Assembly (NCBI RefSeq): GCF_015223065.1 | Contig: NZ_JADFBY010000003.1 | Location: forward strand, 62,001 to 126,000 | Source: Mucilaginibacter sp. JRF | GTDB taxonomy: Bacteria > Bacteroidota > Bacteroidia > Sphingobacteriales > Sphingobacteriaceae | Direction: 5' to 3' | DNA: 64,000 nucleotides | Shown here: positions 36,066-45,890 of the stretch, one piece after another | How positions within the stretch are numbered: the first letter of the stretch is position 1 | Layout: every line of letters begins with the position of its first letter | Translations under genes and position numbers: made by a program | The notes under the pieces: model-generated | Told to the model about the DNA's origin: nothing | What the model saw: the letters and a program-made list of their open reading frames with translations, nothing else | Database searches by the model: none

Positions 36066-38573
36066 ATGCCTAAATGGTTCAAAATCACCCTTAAAGTATT
36101 GGGTGGCATATTAGCGCTTATACTGCTTTTATTTATTGCCGCATCGTTATATATCACCTTTAATAAACAAAAGGTACTAACGCTTATTACCCAAACGGTT
36201 AATAAAAGTATTGATGGAAAGCTGGTTATCGGCGAGCTTGACCCTACCTTTTTCTCGGCATTCCCTAACGTGGCGGTGTCGTTAAAAAACGTATCGCTTA
36301 AGGATAATCAATGGCAAAAACACAAGCATACACTACTACAGGCAGGCGATGTTGAAGTAGCCGTAAATGCCCTTTCACTCATTACAGGCAGTGTTAACAT
36401 ACAGAAAATCAGTATAAATAACGCTTCAATAGACTTTTTTACCGATAGTACCGGCTACAGCAACACGGCCGTTTTCAAGAAAACCAAACCTACCCCCGAA
36501 ACCGAGAAAAAGGATGACGATGATGAAAGTGGCGCGGCCGCTATCATTAAACGCATCAACCTGAATAAGGTGGCTTTCTCGCTGGATAATCAGAAAGCTA
36601 ATAAACTATTCAGCTTTTACATTAACTCCTTAAAAGGTAAGGTTGATTACCCGAGCGAGGGCTGGAAAGCAAAGATAAACCTGGATACTAAAGTAAAAAG
36701 CCTGGCCTTTAACACTAAGCGAGGTAGCTTTATAAAGGACAAACAATTGCGCGGACCGTTCGATATTCAGTACACTGAAAAGGATGGCTTAATTACCGTA
36801 GCGCCTAATAAGTTAAATATTGGCGATGATCCGTTTATTATAGGCGCTAAGTTTGAAACCGCTAAAGATCCGGTAAAATTCACTATCAATATTAAGGTTG
36901 ATGAATTGCTTTGGAAACATGCCGCCGACTTGTTGGCGCCTAATATTTCGGCCAAGCTTAATATGTTCAGCATATCGCAACCATTGGCGGTAACAACCTC
37001 ATTGGTGGGCGATTTTGGTGGCGGTGGCGATCCTGCTATCAACGTACGCTGTAAGGTGAGCAACACTACCTTGAAAATACCGGGCGGTGTGATGGAGAAT
37101 TGTAGCTTTAATGGCTTGTTTACCAACGGGCATGATAAGAATAAGGAACTGGGTGATGAAAACTCAGCCATTGGCCTGTATAACTTTACCGGTAACTACA
37201 AGGAGATGCCTTTTACTATGGATACCGTAACCATTGTAAACCTGGATAAACCTATTGCCAGCGGAGCTTTCCGCTCAAAGTTTGATGTAACTAAGCTAAA
37301 CAATGTTTTTGAGGGCGATCCGCTTAAATTTAATAAAGGCACTGCCGACCTTAACCTGCATTATAAGGCCGACATTGTGGATTATCAATTGAACAAACCG
37401 GTATTTCGTGGGGCCATTAACATTAAAAATGCCGATATGACGTACGTACCACGCGGGTTGAATCTTAAAAACTCATCGCTATCATTATACTTTACCGATA
37501 ACGATTTGCTGTTTAAAAACATAAACCTGCAAAGCGGCCATAGCATTGTGAAGATGGACGGGCGGGTGAAAAACTTTTTGAACCTGTATTATAAAGACCC
37601 TGAAAAGATGGTGCTGACCTGGTATGTGCGTAGCCCGCAATTGTATTTGGGTGAGTTTTTAGGTTTTTTGAATAAGAAAAGCTACGTACGCAAAATGCCT
37701 AAGAAACGCACCAATAATGGTAACCTTGCCGAGCAGCTTAATGACGTATTCGAAAAAGCCAATGCCGAACTGCACATGCTGGTTGAAAAGGTATACTACA
37801 AAAAATTTCTGGCTACCAATGCCATCGCCAGTGCCGAGCTTACCAACAATGGTGTTACTATTAACAACATTAGTCTTAAACATGCGGGTGGTTCACTCAA
37901 TATAACCGGGCATGTGCAGCAGGATGGCGCTGCAAACTCATTCGATATAAAAACAAAGGTAAATAATGTGAACATCAGCACTTTCTTTTACTCGTTTGAT
38001 AACTTTGGGTTGAGCAGCCTCACCAGTAAGAATTTGACCGGCTACCTTACATCCAACGCCAGTGTAAAGGGGCGAATTACCAATGATGGCAGTTTGGTGC
38101 CCCGATCAGTATATGGTACGCTATCGTTCGATCTGAAAAATGGTGCCTTAAAATCATTCGACCCGATAAAGAGTGTGGGTAAATTCGCGTTTCCTTTCCG
38201 TGATCTGGATAATATTACCTTTCCGCAGTTGAATGGCACGTTTGATCTGCGTGGCGAGAAGATCAACATCAGGCCGATGCAGATCAGCTCGAGCGTGCTA
38301 AATATTGATATGGCGGGTGTTTACTCGTTAGGCACAGGCACCAACATAGCCATTGATGTACCGCTGCGTAACCCCAAGGATGACTACAAGATAACTGACC
38401 CTGAAGAACGCCGCAAAAAGCGCATGAAAGGCATCGTAATATACCTGCTTGCAGCCGATGGCGACGATGGCAAGATCAAGATTAAACTGAACCGCAACCG
38501 CAAAAAAGATAAGGACAAGGATAAAGACGACGACAAGGATAAAGAGAAGGAAAAGCAGGAAGAAGCTAAGTAA
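36066..38573 (+). CDS. AsmA-family inner-membrane protein
   Basis: The 835-residue protein has one N-terminal transmembrane helix (VLGGILALILLLFIAASLYI) and a very long beta-rich periplasmic region typical of AsmA-like proteins, which are thought to bridge the envelope for lipid movement. The C-terminus is an unusual charged tail from about residue 808 on, dominated by alternating lysine and aspartate or glutamate. A low-complexity acidic patch also lies near residue 150. Its placement right after eboF suggests that it may serve the same export process; that is inference. Confidence 0.85.
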   Translation: MPKWFKITLKVLGGILALILLLFIAASLYITFNKQKVLTLITQTVNKSIDGKLVIGELDPTFFSAFPNVAVSLKNVSLKDNQWQKHKHTLLQAGDVEVAVNALSLITGSVNIQKISINNASIDFFTDSTGYSNTAVFKKTKPTPETEKKDDDDESGAAAIIKRINLNKVAFSLDNQKANKLFSFYINSLKGKVDYPSEGWKAKINLDTKVKSLAFNTKRGSFIKDKQLRGPFDIQYTEKDGLITVAPNKLNIGDDPFIIGAKFETAKDPVKFTINIKVDELLWKHAADLLAPNISAKLNMFSISQPLAVTTSLVGDFGGGGDPAINVRCKVSNTTLKIPGGVMENCSFNGLFTNGHDKNKELGDENSAIGLYNFTGNYKEMPFTMDTVTIVNLDKPIASGAFRSKFDVTKLNNVFEGDPLKFNKGTADLNLHYKADIVDYQLNKPVFRGAINIKNADMTYVPRGLNLKNSSLSLYFTDNDLLFKNINLQSGHSIVKMDGRVKNFLNLYYKDPEKMVLTWYVRSPQLYLGEFLGFLNKKSYVRKMPKKRTNNGNLAEQLNDVFEKANAELHMLVEKVYYKKFLATNAIASAELTNNGVTINNISLKHAGGSLNITGHVQQDGAANSFDIKTKVNNVNISTFFYSFDNFGLSSLTSKNLTGYLTSNASVKGRITNDGSLVPRSVYGTLSFDLKNGALKSFDPIKSVGKFAFPFRDLDNITFPQLNGTFDLRGEKINIRPMQISSSVLNIDMAGVYSLGTGTNIAIDVPLRNPKDDYKITDPEERRKKRMKGIVIYLLAADGDDGKIKIKLNRNRKKDKDKDKDDDKDKEKEKQEEAK

Positions 38574-38577
38574 GAGC

Positions 38578-38865
38578 TTAAGCTATAACCCTGCTCCACT
38601 CCGGGTGGCGCTTTAAAAAGCCTTGTACATATACGCATAATGGTACCACCTTGGCATTTTGGCTTTCGATATATTGAAACACCTTATCAACCAATGCGGT
38701 GGCTACACCCTTGCCCTCAAGCGCTTGCGGCACTTCGGTGTGTACCAGGTAATATTTTTCGCCTTTTTTAAGGTAATCAACAAAAGCGCGGTGCCCTTCA
38801 ACATACAATTCAAAATTGTGCACAGCCTCGTTATTAATGAGTTCGATCTCTGTATAGGATGACAT
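38578..38865 (-). CDS. Small GNAT-fold acetyltransferase (YidJ type)
   Basis: The 95-residue protein is a minimal GNAT domain. The acetyl-CoA loop appears as PQALEGKGVATALVDKVFQY and a C-terminal VQGFLKRHPEW completes the fold. Proteins of this size acetylate unknown substrates. It is convergent with the AsmA-like gene, with only 4 bases between the stops. Confidence 0.85.
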   Translation of the reverse strand: MSSYTEIELINNEAVHNFELYVEGHRAFVDYLKKGEKYYLVHTEVPQALEGKGVATALVDKVFQYIESQNAKVVPLCVYVQGFLKRHPEWSRVIA

Positions 38866-38928
38866 AAGCAGATAGATTGGTTATTCAAATGTAGTAATGC
38901 TAAGCCTTTTACCAAACGGAAAATATCA

Positions 38929-38975
38929 CAAAAAGCAGAAGGGCCTTGTGAATTACAAAGGCCCTTCTGCTTTTT
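38929..38975 (-). terminator. Intrinsic terminator after lspA
   Basis: AAAAAGCAGAAGGGCCTT and AAGGCCCTTCTGCTTTTT form an 18-bp stem around a short loop, and T-runs follow it on both strands. It lies 18 bases downstream of the lspA stop codon on the minus strand. Confidence 0.9.
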
Positions 38976-38992
38976 ATATAAGGATATATTGT

Positions 38993-39598
38993 TTATTCTT
39001 CAACGACTTCGCTGTTGGTACTTACCGGTTCGGGCTCCTCATGCTTAAAGTAGCGCTTTTGGAATATCAATATCATAATAACACCTACTGATATAGCCGC
39101 GTCGGCCAGGTTAAATATCGGGCTAAAGAATTCAAATTCCTTTCCTGCCCATATTGACGACCAGTCCGGATAATGCCCTCTGATCAACGGGAAGTAGAAC
39201 ATATCAACCACCTTGCCATGAAACCATTTTTCGTAACCAAATATTTTACCGTAAAAAACGCAATCGATAATATTACCCAGCGCACCGGCCAATATCAGGG
39301 CCACGTTCATGATCAGGCCACGATGGTATTTGTGTTTTATTAAATGAACCAGGCCAAAACCTATAGCTACTACCGCTACAATACGGAAAAGTGTAAGGGC
39401 CAGTTTACCCAACTCGCCACCCAGCTCCATACCGAAAGCCATACCGTTATTTTCGATAAAGCGCAGCATGCCACGGTCGCCTAAAAAATGTATTTCCTCA
39501 TTAGGGCCCATATTGGTTTTCACCCAGATCTTGATGATCTGATCAGCCAATACTACCAATGTGGCAACAAGAAAAGGTTTAACGTACGATGCCTTCAT
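38993..39598 (-). CDS. lspA: Lipoprotein signal peptidase (signal peptidase II)
   Basis: This inner-membrane aspartic protease removes signal peptides from prolipoproteins. The 201 residues have four membrane helices. The two catalytic aspartates are in GNIIDCVFYGKIFG and FNLADAAISVGVIMI. An extra acidic C-terminal tail (HEEPEPVSTNSEVVEE) makes it longer than the enterobacterial enzyme, which is common in Bacteroidota. The start overlaps the stop of the DksA-like gene by one base. Confidence 0.95.
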   Translation of the reverse strand: MKASYVKPFLVATLVVLADQIIKIWVKTNMGPNEEIHFLGDRGMLRFIENNGMAFGMELGGELGKLALTLFRIVAVVAIGFGLVHLIKHKYHRGLIMNVALILAGALGNIIDCVFYGKIFGYEKWFHGKVVDMFYFPLIRGHYPDWSSIWAGKEFEFFSPIFNLADAAISVGVIMILIFQKRYFKHEEPEPVSTNSEVVEE

Positions 39599-39984
39599 TA
39601 ATTTTGTCGAAGTTTAGCTTCCATGCTCAGCGTGGTGTGCGGCACAGCGCGCAAACGCTCTTTTTGAATCAGCTTGCCGGTTTCGCGGCAAACACCGTAT
39701 GTTTTGTTCTCGATGCGTACCAGGGCAGCATCTAATTGCTCAATAAACTTTTTTTGCCTTGCAGCCAATTGGTTTATCTGCTCTTTCTCTAAAGTAGCCG
39801 AGCCATCTTCTAAAGTTTTATACGTACCGGCGGTATCGTCAGTGCCGTTCGCGTTTGGCGAACTTAATGATGAAGCCAACGCGTTAAGCTCCTCTTTAGC
39901 AACACGTATCTTATCTAAGATGATGTCTTTGAACTCCTGTAGTTCTGAGTCAGAATATCTGGTCTTTGTGGTTTCGTTAGCCAT
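39598..39984 (-). CDS. TraR/DksA-family protein with reduced zinc finger
   Basis: The 128-residue protein has the long N-terminal coiled-coil and the C-terminal globule of TraR/DksA proteins, visible as KFIEQLDAALVRIENKTYGV and KLIQKERLRAVPHTTLSMEA. Of the four zinc cysteines of classical DksA only one (in GVCRETG) remains, so zinc is probably not bound. Such cysteine-poor versions occur in other Bacteroidota. It sits between ileS and lspA with one-base overlaps on both sides and may act as a general RNA polymerase modulator. Confidence 0.85.
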   Translation of the reverse strand: MANETTKTRYSDSELQEFKDIILDKIRVAKEELNALASSLSSPNANGTDDTAGTYKTLEDGSATLEKEQINQLAARQKKFIEQLDAALVRIENKTYGVCRETGKLIQKERLRAVPHTTLSMEAKLRQN

Positions 39985-42900
39985 TATATTTTACTTAAAG
40001 AAATCAATAATTCGTTTTCGTCAATATTTGTTACTTCACCTTCGCTAAGCTCATTGGTAAACTCAATGGTATCAGCAAGTATCTCGGCCTTGATGTACGC
40101 CAGGTTAGCGTTCACGGCATCGATAATCGCGGTACTGTCAGTCTTGATGCGCACGTTAATTTTATCGGTCACCTCAAAATCCTTGCTCTTGCGGAGGTTC
40201 TGAACACGGTTTATCAGCTCGCGCGATAAACCTTCTTTTTTCAGTTCGTCGGTTACTGTAACATCTAAAGCAACGGTTAGTTTGCCTAAATTTGCAACCT
40301 GCCATCCCGGTACATCCTCAGCTATGATCTCAACATCGGTTATTGCGATCTCGAAAGCCGAACCATCAACCTCAAAAGTTGTTTTGCCATCCTGCTCAAA
40401 TTTTGCAAGCGCCTGCTGATCCAGGTTTACAATAGCGTCGGCAACAGCTTTCATGTGCTTACCTGCTTTTGGCCCTAATGCTTTAAAGTTAGGTTTTACC
40501 TTCTTTTTAATAAAGCCGGCAGCGTCGGTAATATATTCAATATTTTTGATATTCGTTTCAGAAAGTATCAACTCCTTAACCTGCTCTACCTGGTGCTCAA
40601 AGTTCCTGTTCAGTATCGGCAATAATATCTTGCTCAGGGGCTGGCGCACGTTTATGCTGATCTTTTTACGCAATGATAATACCAATGATGATATATCCTG
40701 CGCTAACTGCATACGCTCCTCCAGTTCCTCATTTACCAGGTCGGCATGGTATTCAGGGAAGTATGCCAGGTGCACCGATTCAAACTGCTCCTTACCGGTA
40801 ACCTTATTTAAATCGTTATACAAACGCTCGGCAAAGAATGGTGCCACCGGCGATATCAGTTTTGATATGGTTACCAAACAGGTATACAATGTTTGGTAGG
40901 CCGATAGCTTATCCTCAGAGTTTTCTGATTTCCAGAAACGCCTGCGGCTTAAGCGGATGTACCAGTTGCTAAAGTGCGCATCAACAAAATCCTGTATGGC
41001 ACGGGTAGCACGGGTTGGCTCAAAATCGGCATAAAAACCGTCAACCTCTTTGGTTAAGGTATTTAATAACGATATGATCCAACGGTCTATCTCCGGTCTG
41101 TCGCTCAATGCTATCTCAGGTTCGCTGTACGTGAACTTATCGATATTGGCATATAGCGCGAAGAATGAATAGGTGTTATATAATGTGCCGAAGAATTTAC
41201 GGCGCACTTCGTCCAAACCTTCCAGGTTAAATTTCAGGTTATCCCATGGCGACGCGTTGCTGATCATGTACCAGCGGGTAGCATCGGCACTGTATTGGCC
41301 TATGGTTTCAAACGGATCGACGGTATTGCCCAAACGTTTCGACATTTTGTTGCCATTCTTATCCAGCACCAAACCGTTTGATACTACGTTTTTAAACGCG
41401 ATACCTTTATTGCCCACCTGCTCGTTGATGGCCTTAACCTCATCGCTGCTTTCGCTAAGCATAACGGCTATGGCGTGCAGGGTAAAGAACCAGCCTCGGG
41501 TTTGGTCAACACCTTCGGCTATAAAATCGGCCGGGTAAGCGTTTTTAAACTCGTCCTTGTTTTCGAACGGGAAATGCCATTGCGCGTAAGGCATGGCGCC
41601 CGAATCAAACCAAACATCGATCAGATCAGGTTCACGGAACATTTTGTTGCCGGCTGCTGAGGTCAATACTACATCGTCAACATACGGACGGTGCAGATCG
41701 AATGTTGAATTATTGAGTGATTGAATTATTGATTGGTTTTTCTCTAATTCTGCATCATTCAATACGCCACTATCAACCGCTGCTATCAAGGCGGCTTTTA
41801 GTTCCTCAACCGAGCCGATACATTTTTCTTCCTTACCGTTCTCCTCGCGCCATATAGGCAGCGGGGTACCCCAGTAGCGTGAACGCGACAAATTCCAGTC
41901 CACCAGATTTTCCAGCCAGTTACCAAAACGACCTGTTCCGGTTGATTCGGGTTTCCAGTTGATGGTTTTGTTCAACTCGGCCATCTTATCCTTTAACACC
42001 GTAGTGCGGATAAACCAGCTATCCAGCGGATAGTATAATATCGGCTTATCGGTACGCCAGCAGTGCGGGTAGCTGTGCTCGTATTTCTTTACGTCGAAAG
42101 CTTTGTTATCTTCCTTTAGTTTGATGGCGATGAGTACATCTGTAGGCCTGAAATCAGACTGGGCACGTTCCTCATCGGTAAAGTATTCCTCTTTAACATA
42201 ATAAAGCGGGAAATCACTCACCTCCTCAACAAAGCGGCCTTGCTTGTTAACCAGTGGCACATCCTTACCGGTTTCGTCCTTCACCATTACGGCAGGCACA
42301 CCGGCTTCTTTGGCCACCCTAAAGTCATCACCACCAAAAGTTGGGGCAATGTGTACTATACCGGTACCATCCTCGGTAGTAACAAAATCGCCCGGTATTA
42401 CACGGAAAGCATTTTGCTCCAGATCGGCATTGGTTACGTAAGGCATCAACTGGTGATATTTTACACCTACCAGTTCCTTGCCTTTAAAGCTGGCCTTAAC
42501 CTGCCACGGTATTAGTTTATCGCCGGGCTTGTAATCCTCAAAAGAGGCATTCTCAGCTTCAGCCTTAAAATATTTTTTTACCAGATCCTTAGCCAGCACT
42601 ACGCTAACCGGCGCATAAGTGTATTGGTTAAAGGTGCTGATTTTAACGTAGTCAACATTTTCGCCAACGGCCAGGGCACTGTTTGATGGCAGCGTCCACG
42701 GGGTGGTTGTCCATGCTAATATTGATGTTTGCTCATCGGCATTATCAAACAACTGCGCCAACAACGGATGCTCCTGCTCCCTTTTTACATGGAACTGCGC
42801 CGTTACCGTAGTATCTTTCAGCATACGGTAAGTGCCCGGCTGGTTCAGCTCGTGCGAGCTTAAACCCGTACCCGCCTTTGGCGAGTATGGCTGTATGGTG

Positions 42901-43427
42901 TAGCCTTTGTACAGCAAACCCTTGTTGTAAAGCTGCTGCAATATCCACCAAAGGCTTTCAATGTATTCGTTCTCGTAAGTGATGTACGGGTTTTCAAGGT
43001 CAACCCAATAACCCATCTTTTCGGTAAGATCATTCCATACATCGGTATAGCGCATCACCTCTCTGCGGCAGGCATCGTTATACTCCTTTACCGATATTTT
43101 TTTACCGATATCATCCTTAGTGATACCCAATGATTTTTCGACAGCCAGCTCAATAGGCAGGCCGTGGGTATCCCAGCCACCTTTACGCTTTACGCGGTAG
43201 CCCTTAAGGGTTTTGTAGCGGCAAAAAATATCCTTAATAGCGCGCGCCATAACGTGGTGTATGCCGGGCATACCGTTAGCCGATGGCGGGCCTTCGTAAA
43301 AAGTATATGGATTATCGGCAGGGCGGCTGCTGATACTTTTCTCAAATATGTTGTTCTCTTTCCAAAACTCCAGTATCTGTTTACCGGTTTCGGATAAGTT
43401 TAACTGTTTATATTCGTTGTACATCAA
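39984..43427 (-). CDS. ileS: Isoleucyl-tRNA synthetase
   Basis: This class I synthetase attaches isoleucine to its tRNA in the cytosol. The 1147 residues contain the HIGH-type motif as PPSANGMPGIHHVMARAI, the editing domain (TTPWTLPSNSALAVG), and the KMSKS-type motif as NKMSKRLGN. The C-terminal half resembles the eukaryotic-like IleS group, which in bacteria often confers mupirocin tolerance; that subgroup call is inferred from length and the KMSKR form. It is the first gene of the ileS-dksA-lspA set. Confidence 0.96.
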   Translation of the reverse strand: MMYNEYKQLNLSETGKQILEFWKENNIFEKSISSRPADNPYTFYEGPPSANGMPGIHHVMARAIKDIFCRYKTLKGYRVKRKGGWDTHGLPIELAVEKSLGITKDDIGKKISVKEYNDACRREVMRYTDVWNDLTEKMGYWVDLENPYITYENEYIESLWWILQQLYNKGLLYKGYTIQPYSPKAGTGLSSHELNQPGTYRMLKDTTVTAQFHVKREQEHPLLAQLFDNADEQTSILAWTTTPWTLPSNSALAVGENVDYVKISTFNQYTYAPVSVVLAKDLVKKYFKAEAENASFEDYKPGDKLIPWQVKASFKGKELVGVKYHQLMPYVTNADLEQNAFRVIPGDFVTTEDGTGIVHIAPTFGGDDFRVAKEAGVPAVMVKDETGKDVPLVNKQGRFVEEVSDFPLYYVKEEYFTDEERAQSDFRPTDVLIAIKLKEDNKAFDVKKYEHSYPHCWRTDKPILYYPLDSWFIRTTVLKDKMAELNKTINWKPESTGTGRFGNWLENLVDWNLSRSRYWGTPLPIWREENGKEEKCIGSVEELKAALIAAVDSGVLNDAELEKNQSIIQSLNNSTFDLHRPYVDDVVLTSAAGNKMFREPDLIDVWFDSGAMPYAQWHFPFENKDEFKNAYPADFIAEGVDQTRGWFFTLHAIAVMLSESSDEVKAINEQVGNKGIAFKNVVSNGLVLDKNGNKMSKRLGNTVDPFETIGQYSADATRWYMISNASPWDNLKFNLEGLDEVRRKFFGTLYNTYSFFALYANIDKFTYSEPEIALSDRPEIDRWIISLLNTLTKEVDGFYADFEPTRATRAIQDFVDAHFSNWYIRLSRRRFWKSENSEDKLSAYQTLYTCLVTISKLISPVAPFFAERLYNDLNKVTGKEQFESVHLAYFPEYHADLVNEELEERMQLAQDISSLVLSLRKKISINVRQPLSKILLPILNRNFEHQVEQVKELILSETNIKNIEYITDAAGFIKKKVKPNFKALGPKAGKHMKAVADAIVNLDQQALAKFEQDGKTTFEVDGSAFEIAITDVEIIAEDVPGWQVANLGKLTVALDVTVTDELKKEGLSRELINRVQNLRKSKDFEVTDKINVRIKTDSTAIIDAVNANLAYIKAEILADTIEFTNELSEGEVTNIDENELLISLSKI

Positions 43428-43529
43428 TGTGTTCTACCTCAATTTTTGGAGGTTGCAAAAATACGGATTTTTTAGTTTAGAAAGTTATATATTACCTGTT
43501 AAATAGCTATTAAGTAGTTCAATTTTTAC

Positions 43530-43898
43530 ATGAAAAAGGTTATACGCAGCTTTGGCTACGCTTTTAAGGGGATACGTTATGCTTATGCTACCCAACTGAA
43601 TTTCAGGATACATAGCGCCGCCACTGTTATTGCCATAGCGGCAGGTTTGTTTTTAAACATCAGCGCTGCCGAATGGCTGTGGATAACCGTAGCCATAACC
43701 CTGGTTATTATTACCGAAATGCTGAATACCGCCCTCGAACTGCTTACCGACCTGACATCGCCCGAATACAATCCCAAAGCCGGACATGTAAAGGATATTA
43801 GCGCAGGCTGTGTGGTTATTGCCGCCGTATTTGCCCTGATAACCGCCGCCGTTGTATTTTTGCCGAAATTAATTTTGTTAATTAACCATGCTGCATAA
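43530..43898 (+). CDS. dgkA: Diacylglycerol kinase (DgkA family)
   Basis: The 122-residue integral membrane enzyme phosphorylates diacylglycerol or undecaprenol. Three hydrophobic helices are present and the active-site motif reads ITEMLNTALELLTDL around residues 68-82, with a nearby AGHVKDISAGCVVIAAVFAL stretch. It overlaps recO by 11 bases. Confidence 0.92.
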   Translation: MKKVIRSFGYAFKGIRYAYATQLNFRIHSAATVIAIAAGLFLNISAAEWLWITVAITLVIITEMLNTALELLTDLTSPEYNPKAGHVKDISAGCVVIAAVFALITAAVVFLPKLILLINHAA

Positions 43899-44613
43899 AA
43901 CCCGGGGCATCATTTTCAGAACTACGGATTACAGCGAGAGCAGCGTGATCGTACAAATATTTACGGAGAAATTCGGACTACAATCATACATCATTAACGG
44001 GGTAAAAAAGCCAAAAGCCAAAATACCGCGCAATATGCTGCAACCATTGCATTTGGTTGATATGGTGGTTTATCATAAAAATACGGGGAGCGTGCAGCGG
44101 ATATCTGAACTTAAAACATCGCCGGTTTTGTTAACCATACCTTACGATGTGATCAAGAGTTGCATCGCTATTTTTTTGAACGAGGTATTGTATAAAGCAG
44201 TAAGGCAGCAATCGCCCGACGAGCAATTGTTCGATTTTATTTTCAATTCCATTGAGTGGCTCGATCATCAAACTGAAGGGTTGGCCAATTTCCACCTGTT
44301 GTTTTTGATACAGCTAACCCGCTACCTTGGCTTTTACCCTGATAGGGCCAATGCAAGTACGGCGGCATATTTTGATATGAAGAATGGGGTATTCTCTAAC
44401 TGGAAACCTGAGAGTGCATTATACTTATCGGCACCACACACCCAAAACTTTTACAGTTTATTGCAGAGTAATTTTGGCAACGAAGCTCAATTAGTATTTA
44501 ATAACAGCGAACGCCGTTACCTGATAGACAAGATGCTGGAATATTACGCCCTGCACATTGAAGGCTTCGGCAACATCAGATCGCACGAAGTGCTGGAAGA
44601 AGTTTTAAGCTGA
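43888..44613 (+). CDS. recO: DNA repair protein RecO
   Basis: This recombination mediator helps load RecA at gaps in the RecFOR pathway. The 241-residue length fits. The N-terminal OB fold is recognisable from TRGIIFRTTDYSESSVIVQI and FGLQSYIINGVKKPKAKIPR, followed by the family LNEVLYKAVRQQ helix and a C-terminal helical domain. No zinc-binding cysteine set is seen. The stop codon lies inside the first arm of a perfect 12-bp inverted repeat. Confidence 0.94.
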   Translation: MLHKTRGIIFRTTDYSESSVIVQIFTEKFGLQSYIINGVKKPKAKIPRNMLQPLHLVDMVVYHKNTGSVQRISELKTSPVLLTIPYDVIKSCIAIFLNEVLYKAVRQQSPDEQLFDFIFNSIEWLDHQTEGLANFHLLFLIQLTRYLGFYPDRANASTAAYFDMKNGVFSNWKPESALYLSAPHTQNFYSLLQSNFGNEAQLVFNNSERRYLIDKMLEYYALHIEGFGNIRSHEVLEEVLS

Positions 44614-44641
44614 TGCTTTGACCATGCGCCAAAGCATCAGC
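44609..44641. terminator. Perfect inverted repeat at the recO 3' end
   Basis: GCTGATGCTTTG (44609-44620) and CAAAGCATCAGC (44630-44641) form a perfect 12-bp stem with a 9-base loop. There is no T-run on either side, so it may terminate poorly or protect the mRNA end. It lies between convergent recO and a small gene. Confidence 0.6.
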
Positions 44642-44653
44642 CTGCTTACATGC

Positions 44654-44887
44654 TTAACCAAGCACGCGTTTCTTAATATAATCTAACGTTGATGCCGGTA
44701 CAGGCGCTCCATCGGTTTGCTCTACCGAGCCATCCTTGTTTATCTTAAAGTCTGAATGCAATGTTTTATCAATAGTCACGTGCAAAACATCCTGCTCCTT
44801 TTCAACCTCGCAAATCAGCTCGCGTTCTGAATATGATATAGTGAATTGATATTTGCCGTCTTTTTCGGCTGGGGTAATGTCAGTCAT
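44654..44887 (-). CDS. Small hypothetical protein
   Basis: I chose the ATG at 44887, giving 77 residues starting MTDITPAEKDGKYQFTISY. The frame is open up to 45004, but the extra segment is not protein-like. The sequence looks like a small beta-sheet-rich domain (ELICEVEKEQDVLHVTIDKT) with a helical end (PASTLDYIKKRVLG). I do not recognise the family. It is the last core gene before the island. Confidence 0.65.
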   Translation of the reverse strand: MTDITPAEKDGKYQFTISYSERELICEVEKEQDVLHVTIDKTLHSDFKINKDGSVEQTDGAPVPASTLDYIKKRVLG

Positions 44888-45004
44888 AATATTTGGTTTT
44901 TTGTATGTAACGCCTGTAATAGCCGATATGTTTATACGAAAAACATAAATTATACATGTTTGAACATCAATATCGTCCGGACATAATAAAAGAGAAAGCA
45001 GCAA

Positions 45005-45469
45005 CTTTCTCTTTTATATATTAACTGACCTCATAAAATTTACCATAAAGAACGTATTGTGTTAGGACGATAAATTATACGGATCAAATATACATTTTAG
45101 ATATTTAAAAAAACTAATTTTTTATACACTTTTAACACATATTTAACACACAATTCTTCAAAAAAGTCATTTTTATAGAATATCCGCGTTGAAGAACCTC
45201 AAAAAAGAGATTTTCTGTCGATTATTTTTCAAAAAATAAATTTTCAATGCTTTTTCTTAATAAAATCTAACATCCGCTCAAAAAACCAGACTTTTTAACA
45301 TTATTACACTTATTAACAATTTTCGCTGGGCATATCCGTCAAATAGGAGTTATCATTCTTTTTTGGGCCGATTGCAGGAAGCATAGAAAACCCGCCGTAT
45401 GCTTCAGAAACTGCATTTTAAAATTAATTCATTGGCTATCAATTACTAAATAATTTTTTAAAAATATTT
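45005..45469. other. AT-rich intergenic region before tRNA-Val
   Basis: This 465-base stretch holds no convincing open frame or RNA. It is much richer in A and T than the genes to its left. Short direct AT-rich repeats such as TTAACACATATTTAACACA occur at about 45130, but I cannot attach a function to them. Confidence 0.4.
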
Positions 45470-45500
45470 TTTGAATAAATAAAAAAAGACCCTATGTTTG
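45470..45500 (+). promoter_or_regulatory. tRNA-Val promoter, consensus Bacteroidota form
   Basis: TTTG at 45470-45473 and TATGTTTG at 45493-45500 are separated by exactly 19 bases, which is a perfect match to the TTTG-N19-TAnnTTTG promoter of Bacteroidota sigma factor. The tRNA begins 47 bases after it. Confidence 0.85.
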
Positions 45501-45547
45501 CAGTCCCAAAACAAAGGAACGCTACTAAAGCCAACCAAAGTTGAAAA

Positions 45548-45622
45548 GGGAGCATAGCTCAGCTGGTTCAGAGCATCTGCCTTACAAGCAGAGGGTCACA
45601 GGTTCGAATCCTGTTGCTCCCA
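45548..45622 (+). tRNA. tRNA-Val (anticodon UAC)
   Basis: The 75-base sequence folds as a tRNA. Acceptor arms are GGGAGCA (45548-45554) and TGCTCCC (45615-45621) with discriminator A. The anticodon stem is TCTGC/GCAGA and the loop CTTACAA places TAC at 45583-45585, reading GUA valine codons. The T-loop is GGTTCGAATCC. The CCA end is not encoded. A terminator follows. The 3' end points at the accessory island, so the gene is a candidate integration site. Confidence 0.95.
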
Positions 45623-45632
45623 CTTAAAAATG

Positions 45633-45670
45633 AAGCACTTATGTAATTAAAATCATAAGTGCTTTTTTAT
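45633..45670 (+). terminator. Intrinsic terminator after tRNA-Val
   Basis: AAGCACTTATG (45633-45643) and CATAAGTGCTT (45654-45664) form an 11-bp stem followed by a T-run. It starts 11 bases after the tRNA. Confidence 0.85.
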
Positions 45671-45890
45671 TTCACAACAATTTCAACGCAAACGATAATT
45701 TACTTTATTGTTATCGCCATTAAACTGTACAGTTACGCCGGTGAAATTACAAGTTTTTTGAAATAAATTTTTATTATTGGTATTCGAAAATTAAATTTGT
45801 AGCGTATTAATAATTACAGACTAATACATCCTTAATCAAGTCTAAAACTTGTTTAAAAATCGCAACTGTAAAATCGGAATTTCATTTTTA

